From an uncultured Clostridia bacterium (GTDB taxonomy: Bacteria > Bacillota > Clostridia > Oscillospirales > CAG-382), in NCBI GenBank assembly GCA_947626805.1, contig CANQTR010000005.1, forward strand, positions 1 through 50,473: a stretch of 50,473 bases of DNA, in the 5' to 3' direction. Below, one piece after another: positions 44,458 through 50,473 of the stretch. Position numbers and translations under genes: made by a program. The number at the start of each line of letters is the position of its first letter. Position 1 is the stretch's first letter. Below the pieces are notes generated by a model, which was not told the DNA's origin, ran no database searches, and saw only the letters and a program-made list of their open reading frames with translations.

Positions 44458-45371
44458 GTTTCCGACCCCTCGAAGAACGCGTCCACAAATTCCTTGCCGT
44501 CAAACGGCTGCAAATCGTCAATCCCCTCTCCGACCCCGATGAACTTGACCGGAATGCCGAGTTCCCGCCGGATTGCGAGCACGATACCGCCCTTTGCGGT
44601 CCCGTCGAGTTTGGTCAGCACCAGACCCGTGATTTTCGCCGCGCGTCCGAATTCCTTTGCCTGCACGAGGGCGTTCTGCCCGGTGGAAGCGTCCAGCACC
44701 AAAAGCGTTTCCCGCGCCGCGCCCGGCAGTTCCCGGTCGATGACGCGGTTGATTTTCGCGAGTTCGTCAATCAGGTTCTTCTTGTTGTGCAACCGACCGG
44801 CGGTATCGACAATCAGCACGTCCGCGTTCTGTTTCCGCGCGGCGCCCGCGGCGTCAAAGACGACGGCGGCGGGGTCCGCCCCTTCCTTCTGCCGAATCAG
44901 CGGAAGGTCGCTCCGCTGCGCCCAGACTTCCAACTGTTCGATGGCGGCGGCGCGGAAGGTATCGGCGGCGCAAAGCAGGACTTTCTTCCCCTGCTCTTTC
45001 AGCGTATGCGCGATTTTCCCAATCGAAGTGGTCTTTCCCACCCCGTTGACGCCGATGACCAGCAGAACCGTCATGCCGTCCCCGAACGCGAGCGGTTCCC
45101 CTTCGCCGACAAGTTCCCGCAAAATCTCCCGGAACTCCTCCCGCGCTTCCGCCGTTTCCTTGATTTTCTTCTCCTTCAGCCGCTGCCGAAGGGTTTCGGT
45201 GATATATTCCGAGGTCTCCCCGCCGACGTCCGCCATAATCAACAGGTCGAACAGTTCCTCGAAAAAGTCGTCGTCCACCCGGTCCGACGAGGAAAACAGC
45301 AGGTCGACCGGCTTGAGCAGCGCGTCCTTGGTCTTTTTCAGACCGCTCTTGAGTTTTTCAAAAAATCCCAT
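44454..45371 (-). CDS. ftsY: Signal recognition particle receptor FtsY
   Basis: A 305-residue SRP GTPase that receives ribosome-SRP complexes at the membrane. It has a short N-terminal amphipathic region (MGFFEKLKSGLKKTKDALLK), the N domain, and a G domain with GVNGVGKTTSIGKIA (G1), DTFRAAA, VDTAGRLHNKKNL (G3), LTKLDGTAKGG (G4) and FIGVGEGIDDLQPFD at the end. The long acidic A domain of E. coli FtsY is absent, as usual in Firmicutes. It starts overlapping the smc stop by one base (TGATG). Confidence 0.97.
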   Translation of the reverse strand: MGFFEKLKSGLKKTKDALLKPVDLLFSSSDRVDDDFFEELFDLLIMADVGGETSEYITETLRQRLKEKKIKETAEAREEFREILRELVGEGEPLAFGDGMTVLLVIGVNGVGKTTSIGKIAHTLKEQGKKVLLCAADTFRAAAIEQLEVWAQRSDLPLIRQKEGADPAAVVFDAAGAARKQNADVLIVDTAGRLHNKKNLIDELAKINRVIDRELPGAARETLLVLDASTGQNALVQAKEFGRAAKITGLVLTKLDGTAKGGIVLAIRRELGIPVKFIGVGEGIDDLQPFDGKEFVDAFFEGSET

Positions 45372-48300
45372 CAGTTGGTATACTCCTTAATCGATTCGTC
45401 CAGTTTTGCGAGGTCGAGGCGAATGTATTCGGAAATGCCCTTTTGGCGCATGGTCACGCCGTAAAGGGTATCCGCCCGCTCCATGGTCCCGCGACGGTGC
45501 GTGATGACGATGTACTGGGTCCTTTCGCTGTGCGCGCGGATATACTCCGCAAACTTCGTCAGGTTGACGTCGTCGAGCGCACTTTCGATTTCGTCGAAGA
45601 TACAGAACGGCGCCGGATTGACGTTCTGCAACGCGAGATACAGCGCGATAGCGGCGAACGACTGCTCCCCGCCGGACAGCAAAGAGATACTTCGAACGCT
45701 CTTTCCCGGCAGTTTCAGCACGATGTCGATACCGCATTCCAGCGGCGCCTCCGGGTCCTGCAGTTCAATGCGTGCGGTCCCGCCACCGAACAGCTCGGCG
45801 AAAACCTGTGCGAAGCTCTCGTTGATTTTCTGGAACGTGGAAACGAAACTGTCCTTCATCTCGTTTTCCAGTTTCGCGATGGTGCTGTCAAGACTTCGAC
45901 GGGTCTTCTGCAGGTCGTCCACCTGTGCCGTCAGGAAATCGTACCGTTCCTTGACCTCCCGGTACTCCTCCACCGCGTTGACGTTGATGCTCCCCATCGC
46001 CCGAATCTTCGCCTTCAGCGACGCGAGGCGGGACGGGGCTTTCTCCATCTTCTCCGGCGGGAGCCGTTTCGCCTCCGCGTCCGAATAGGTCAGTTCGTAT
46101 TCGTCCCAGAGTTTGGCGGTGACCTGGTCGAACTCCTCGCTGATACGGTTGAAGTTCGCTTCCTCGTTCGTCAGGCGCACGAACGCCTCCTCCCGTTTCT
46201 GCTGAGCCTCCTTATGCCGGGCGCGAATCTCGTTCTGACGGCTTTCCTGCGCCTCTCGCCCGCCGAAGAGTTCCCGAAGCCGCTCCTCCGCCGCGGTCAC
46301 GCCCTTTCCGGCGGCGAGGATTTTTTCCTCAATCAGCGCAAGGCGACTGCTTCGCTCGGCAATGCTGTTGCGGGCGGACGCGAGCGTGACGCGCAAATTG
46401 TTGAGCCGCTCCATCGTGCCGGACAGCAACGCCGCCTGCTGAGCCTGCTGTGCCGAAATCCCGTCCGCCTGCGAACGCTTGGAGACCAGCACGATACGGG
46501 ATTGGCTCAGCGATTCGTAACACGCCGCCTCCGCGCCCCGCGCCTGTTCCGCCCGTTCGCGCGCCGCGCGGGAACGCTCCTCCGCCTGCGCGGTCAAACG
46601 GTCGCAGGACGCCTTTTCGGCGCGGACGGATTCGAGCTTTTCTTCGAGCGCCCGACGCCCGTCCGAACCGGCGTCGCGGCTTTGAACGACCGCGTCGATG
46701 TGGCTCTTTTCCTCCTCCATACGCACGTTCAGCCCGTTGACGGCGCTTTCCAGCGCGTCGAGGGCGCTTTTCTGCGTTTCCGCCGCCGCCTGCAGTTCCG
46801 CGCAAAGCGTTTCCGCGTCGGCGATGTCCCGGCGGGTATGGGCGAGTTTGCGGTCCAGTTCCAGCAATTTCGCGTTCCATTCGCGAATCTCCGCACCGAG
46901 GCGTTCCAAATCCATGGCGCGGGTGAACACGCCGACCTTCTTCGCGGACGCGCCCCCCGTATAACTGCCGCCGGGGTGAATGACCTGCCCGTCGAGCGTG
47001 ACGATTTTCAGCCGGTGCCCGACCGCCGACGCGATTTTCGACGCGTTGTCCAGCGTGTCGGCGACCACGGTCCGTCCGAGCAAATCCTCCACGATTCCGC
47101 GAAATTTTTCGTCGAACCGCGTCAGTTCGGACGCGATACCGAGATACCCCTCCATCTGCCGAATCTGCCGCACGTCGCACAGCGAGCCTTTCACGGTTTC
47201 CAGCGGCAGGAAGGTCGCGCGACCGATACGGTGCTCCTTCAGGTACCGAATGCACGCCTTCGCGTCCTCCGCCTGCCCGACAACGACGAACTGCACCGAC
47301 GACGCGAGCGCCGTTTCCAAAGCGACCACATACGCGTTATCGCTCGAAAGGATATTGGAAACCGGACCGTACAGCGTCGCCGGTTTCCCGTCCGCCCGCC
47401 GTATCTTCCCGGCGTTCCCGTCCCGCAAGACGGCGCGGACGCTGTCGGAATACCCCTCCAGCAGTTGCTCCATGCGGCTGAGGTTCTCCCGCCGCTGTTC
47501 GGCGGCCGTCAATTTGAGCCGCAACGCGACGGTTTCCTCCCGCGTCGCCGCCTCGGTTTCCCCGTTCCGGCGAATGTCCTCGCGGACTTCCCGCTCCTTT
47601 GCAAGGGTCTCCCGATAGACTTTTTCTGCCTCGTCCCGTTCGGCTTGCTTTTCGGCTTTCTCGGTCTCCAGCTGGGAAAGGCGCTCCATGCCGGACGAAA
47701 TGCGCTCCTCGCTTTCGGAGTCCGACCGTTTCGCCGCCTCCAGTTCCGCGTTCAGCGCCGCCTCCGTGCGCCCCCATTCCGCGCCGTCCGCACGGATTTG
47801 CGCGAGCGCTTCGTCCGCCCGTTCGGATTCCGCCGCCGCCAGCGCGACCGTTTCGTGCGCTTTCTGCCAGAGTTCTTCCCGCTCCGAGCAGGTTTTTTCC
47901 GCCTCCTCCGTTTCCCGGCGGGCGTCCGCGAGCATCCGTTCCAGACCGGCGATGAGTTGCGCCGTCGCGGCGCTTTGCGTTTCCGCTTCCGCGATTGCGT
48001 CCGCGCTTTCGGTGCAAATCTGCTCGAAATGTTCCAAATCGTTTTGGCAGACCGCCTTTTCCCCTTCCGCCGCCGCCTGCGCGCGCTCGGAGGCGGATTT
48101 TTCCTGCTCGGTCAGGGAAATCAGGCGGGAAATCTCATAGCTTTCGTTGAGCTGTTCGTCCAGTTCCCGTTCCCTTTCGCTCTCCAGCGCCTGCGCGCGT
48201 TCCAGCGCCGCGCGTGCCTCGTTCAGCCCGTCCTCGCCCAGCGCGCGTTTCTGCCGCAACTCGTCGAGCCGGTTGAGCCAGAGCGTTATCTCCAGCCCGG

Positions 48301-49024
48301 TCTTTTCCTCGTTCAGCACGAGGTACTGCCGCGCGTTCTCCGCCTCCCTTTCCAGCGGGCGCACGCGGGACGCGACCTCGGAAAGGATATCGTTGACGCG
48401 CAAAAGGTTGCTTTCGGTATCCGCGAGTTTGCGCTCCGCCTCGGTTTTGCGGTAGCGGAACCGGGAGATACCGGCGGCTTCCTCGAAGATACTTCGCCGT
48501 TCGTCGCCCTTTTGCGAAAGCACTTCGGCAATCTTGCCCTGACTGATGACCGAGTACCCCTCCCGACCGATGCCGGTGTCGTAAAAGAGTTCATAAATAT
48601 CCCGCAAACGGGTCAGTTTGCGGTTGATATAGTATTCGCTTTCGCCGCTCCGATAATACTTGCGGGTGACGACCGTTTCCGGCGCGTCGGACAGGCGGGG
48701 CTTGTCCTCGGCGGGGGCGGGTTCCTCCTCCATGGTCATCTGGTGGGACGCGTTGTATTCCTCTTGCGAGTCGATGTAGAGCGAAACGCTCGCGAAGTTC
48801 GACGCGGGACGGGACGGGGCGCCGTTGAAGATGACGTCCTCCATTTTCGAGCCGCGCAAGCTCTTCATGCTCATTTCGCCGAGCACCCACCGCACCGCGT
48901 CGGAAATGTTGGATTTCCCGCTTCCGTTCGGTCCGATGACGGCGGTCACGCCGTTTTCAAAGGTCATTTTGGTTTTGTCGGGGAACGATTTGAACCCCTG
49001 CATTTCCACTGCTTTCAGTCGCAT
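45371..49024 (-). CDS. smc: Chromosome segregation ATPase SMC
   Basis: A 1217-residue condensin subunit. The N-terminal head has MRLKAVEMQGFKSFPDKTKM and GPNGSGKSNISDAVRWVLGE (Walker A); two long coiled coils (about 170-500 and 665-1030) flank a hinge at about 510-650. The C-terminal head has SLLSGGEQSFAAIAL (ABC signature) and FCIFDEIESALDDVN (Walker B). It loads with ScpAB to organise origins and segregate chromosomes. The ATG at 49024 is the conserved family start. The rnc-X-smc-ftsY order is conserved in Firmicutes. Confidence 0.97.
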   Translation of the reverse strand: MRLKAVEMQGFKSFPDKTKMTFENGVTAVIGPNGSGKSNISDAVRWVLGEMSMKSLRGSKMEDVIFNGAPSRPASNFASVSLYIDSQEEYNASHQMTMEEEPAPAEDKPRLSDAPETVVTRKYYRSGESEYYINRKLTRLRDIYELFYDTGIGREGYSVISQGKIAEVLSQKGDERRSIFEEAAGISRFRYRKTEAERKLADTESNLLRVNDILSEVASRVRPLEREAENARQYLVLNEEKTGLEITLWLNRLDELRQKRALGEDGLNEARAALERAQALESERERELDEQLNESYEISRLISLTEQEKSASERAQAAAEGEKAVCQNDLEHFEQICTESADAIAEAETQSAATAQLIAGLERMLADARRETEEAEKTCSEREELWQKAHETVALAAAESERADEALAQIRADGAEWGRTEAALNAELEAAKRSDSESEERISSGMERLSQLETEKAEKQAERDEAEKVYRETLAKEREVREDIRRNGETEAATREETVALRLKLTAAEQRRENLSRMEQLLEGYSDSVRAVLRDGNAGKIRRADGKPATLYGPVSNILSSDNAYVVALETALASSVQFVVVGQAEDAKACIRYLKEHRIGRATFLPLETVKGSLCDVRQIRQMEGYLGIASELTRFDEKFRGIVEDLLGRTVVADTLDNASKIASAVGHRLKIVTLDGQVIHPGGSYTGGASAKKVGVFTRAMDLERLGAEIREWNAKLLELDRKLAHTRRDIADAETLCAELQAAAETQKSALDALESAVNGLNVRMEEEKSHIDAVVQSRDAGSDGRRALEEKLESVRAEKASCDRLTAQAEERSRAARERAEQARGAEAACYESLSQSRIVLVSKRSQADGISAQQAQQAALLSGTMERLNNLRVTLASARNSIAERSSRLALIEEKILAAGKGVTAAEERLRELFGGREAQESRQNEIRARHKEAQQKREEAFVRLTNEEANFNRISEEFDQVTAKLWDEYELTYSDAEAKRLPPEKMEKAPSRLASLKAKIRAMGSINVNAVEEYREVKERYDFLTAQVDDLQKTRRSLDSTIAKLENEMKDSFVSTFQKINESFAQVFAELFGGGTARIELQDPEAPLECGIDIVLKLPGKSVRSISLLSGGEQSFAAIALYLALQNVNPAPFCIFDEIESALDDVNLTKFAEYIRAHSERTQYIVITHRRGTMERADTLYGVTMRQKGISEYIRLDLAKLDESIKEYTN

Positions 49025-49050
49025 TTGTGTTTCCTTTTCTGCAAAAACAT

Positions 49051-50061
49051 TCAGTCGACCCTGCACACGGGCAGGAACGGTCGGACAGACGCGTCCGTTC
49101 GAATGAAAAGTTCCGCCGGACGGAGCGATTCGCGAATTTTTTCCCGCGCAACCCCGCCGTGACCGGTCAGTTTGGAAAGGTCCTTCGGCGGTACGAAAAC
49201 CGTCAGCCGCCTGCCGGCAAGGCATACATTTCCGACCGCTTCCACCGCCCGCTTCGCGTACAGCATCCCGGCCGCCAGTTCCCCGACCGACCCGTCGCGC
49301 GGACCGAACGGCGCGCCCGCAAGCCCCTCGGACGCCTGCAAGCCGACCTTGAGCACCTTCACGCCGTGCGCGAGGAAACGCTCCATGCAGTCCGCCGCGC
49401 GCATAGCCGCCGTCAGGTCGTCGAGCGGCGCATACCGCCCCGCGAGCGTTTCGCGGTAAAGCGCCGTGCCGGCAAAGACCACGGTCGGGTAAATCCGCGC
49501 TTCCGAGGCGCCCAGCGCGCAAATCTCCTCCGCCGTCGCGATTTCCGCCGCCGGCGTAGACGACGGCAGACCGAGCATCATCTGTCCTGCGAACCGGAAC
49601 CCTTCCTCCCGTAGGAGCGCCGCGGCTTTCCGCGTGTCGTTCGCCGTATGCCCCCGCCCGGAAGCGGAAAGGACCCGGTCGTCCATGCTCTGCACGCCGA
49701 GCTCCACGTCCGTCACGCGGTAGTTCCGCAACAGCGCAAGCACGTCGCGGTCGATACAGTCGGGGCGCGTCGAAACGCGGACGCTCCCGGCGACGCCGCG
49801 GTCAATCCAATCGTTTGCGCGGCGCAAAAGGCGTTCCATTCGTTCGCGGGGAAGGTTGGTAAAACTGCCCCCGAAGAAAGCGATTTGGTTTTCGGTGTCC
49901 GAAACATCGCCGCAAGTCGTCAGCATACGGTCGAGCGACGAAAGTTCCTCTTCCGGCGACGGGTCGTTCCTCCCGGTGATGCGCTCCTGGTCGCAAAACG
50001 CGCACCGGAACGGACAGCCCGCGAAAGGGACGAAAAACGGGAGATTACGGTGCGTTTTCAT
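49051..50061 (-). CDS. Elp3-like radical SAM protein
   Basis: A 336-residue radical SAM enzyme with PFAGCPFRCAFCDQERITGR; the cluster cysteines are Cys16, Cys20 and Cys23. IAFFGGSFTNLP, RVSTRPDCIDRDVL, ELGVQSMDDRVL and GQMMLGLPSSTP follow, as in the Elp3/HemN-type group. Unlike eukaryotic Elp3 it has no acetyltransferase domain. Genes of this type sit between rnc and smc in many clostridia, with no proven function; a tRNA or other RNA modification role is a guess. It overlaps rnc by 17 bases and ends 26 bases before smc. Confidence 0.86.
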   Translation of the reverse strand: MKTHRNLPFFVPFAGCPFRCAFCDQERITGRNDPSPEEELSSLDRMLTTCGDVSDTENQIAFFGGSFTNLPRERMERLLRRANDWIDRGVAGSVRVSTRPDCIDRDVLALLRNYRVTDVELGVQSMDDRVLSASGRGHTANDTRKAAALLREEGFRFAGQMMLGLPSSTPAAEIATAEEICALGASEARIYPTVVFAGTALYRETLAGRYAPLDDLTAAMRAADCMERFLAHGVKVLKVGLQASEGLAGAPFGPRDGSVGELAAGMLYAKRAVEAVGNVCLAGRRLTVFVPPKDLSKLTGHGGVAREKIRESLRPAELFIRTDASVRPFLPVCRVD

Positions 50062-50473
50062 CCAGTTCTCCGAGCGCGATGAGCGCGCGGCGTGCGGCTT
50101 CCTGCTCCGCCTCCCGCTTGGTGCGTCCGCTTCCGGAGCCGAGCAGGTTGGAATTCAGGTAGACGGCGAAATGAAAGACCCGGTCGTGCGGCGGACCTTC
50201 CTCCCCGCGTTCCTCGTACCGCAACTGCTCCTCCGGCGTCTGCTGGACGATGCGCTGGAGCATGGATTTGTAATCCTCCGTCCCCCGGCGGGAGACCGTT
50301 TCCAGCATCCGTTTCAGCCGGGGGAGCAAAAATGCCCGCACGGTGTCCATGCCGCTGTCGAGATACATCGCCGCGAGCAACGCCTCGAACGCGTCGGCGA
50401 TGATGCTCTTGCGCATCTTTCCGCCCCCGGCGTGCTGTTCGCCGTGTCCGAAACGCATGAAATCCCCCAGCGA
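50045..50473 (-). CDS. rnc: Ribonuclease III, C-terminal part (runs off window)
   Basis: The last 142 codons of RNase III; the 5' part lies beyond the window end. The visible protein starts SLGDFMRFGHGEQHAGGGKM with the last part of the catalytic domain, including ADAFEALLAAMYLDSG with the second acidic metal-binding motif (Asp and Glu). A double-stranded RNA-binding domain (about the last 75 residues) follows, with DYKSMLQRIVQQTPEEQLRY and GSGRTKREAEQEAARRAL. It processes rRNA precursors and mRNA duplexes. The smc cluster context supports the call. Confidence 0.95.
   Translation of the reverse strand, partial: SLGDFMRFGHGEQHAGGGKMRKSIIADAFEALLAAMYLDSGMDTVRAFLLPRLKRMLETVSRRGTEDYKSMLQRIVQQTPEEQLRYEERGEEGPPHDRVFHFAVYLNSNLLGSGSGRTKREAEQEAARRALIALGELDENAP

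Noticed and set aside
45443..49162. 1239-codon plus-strand open frame opposite smc
   Set aside because: Antisense of smc; Arg/Phe/Leu-rich with no motif or start signal.

Overview
The window looks like a chromosome segment of a moderately high-GC, anaerobic, spore-forming member of the Clostridia (Firmicutes). Evidence: strong GGAGG ribosome binding sites, sigma-A type promoters with 17-base spacers, a T-box riboswitch, a CIRCE operator, and the Firmicutes runs rnc-smc-ftsY, cdaA-cdaR and mazG-hup-rqcP-yabP-yabQ-divIC-S1. YabP, YabQ and a SpoVB-like flippase point to sporulation. A class I Fe-S fumarase, HemZ and type III glutamine synthetase fit an anaerobe. The exact lineage is inference.

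Region 1 (1-6.2 kb, minus strand): pyrG-lysA, then the trp operon trpE-trpG-orf162-trpD. The trp operon has its own promoter and a tryptophan-specifying T-box. An unrelated two-helix membrane protein (orf162) sits between trpG and trpD, and trpD runs off the window.

Region 2 (6.25-7.37 kb): an intact 1.06-kb IS481-like insertion sequence inserted between the divergent pyrG and glnN promoters. It is flanked by an exact 25-bp direct repeat and carries a perfect 32-bp palindrome inside its transposase gene.

Region 3 (7.4-19.7 kb): glnN on plus, then a minus-strand secA operon with two unknown membrane proteins. Divergent from secA is a plus-strand operon trmL-mnmE-mnmG-rsmG-nudix, whose first three genes all modify the tRNA wobble nucleotide.

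Region 4 (19.7-24.8 kb): a mixed accessory segment. It holds a Sel1-repeat protein, a 54-residue BC1881-like protein, an AAG-type DNA glycosylase, a deiminase overlapping a GNAT acetyltransferase, a small zinc-ribbon protein, two tandem YbjN-like paralogues, and a stretch that looks like a decayed gene. Part of it is visibly AT-richer than the surroundings.

Region 5 (24.8-50.5 kb, all minus strand): a long collinear housekeeping block. In transcription order it reads rnc (cut by the window end), an Elp3-like radical SAM gene, smc, ftsY, rdgB; promoter; cdaA, cdaR, recJ, rel, dtd, hemZ, a uridine-kinase-like gene, spoVB-like, mazG; promoter; hup, rqcP, yabP, yabQ, divIC, S1 gene; terminator; fumarase alpha, a THUMP methyltransferase; CIRCE; groES, groEL; terminator; mntP. 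Genes for c-di-AMP synthesis and (p)ppGpp metabolism lie in the same run. I saw no tRNA, rRNA or CRISPR array.
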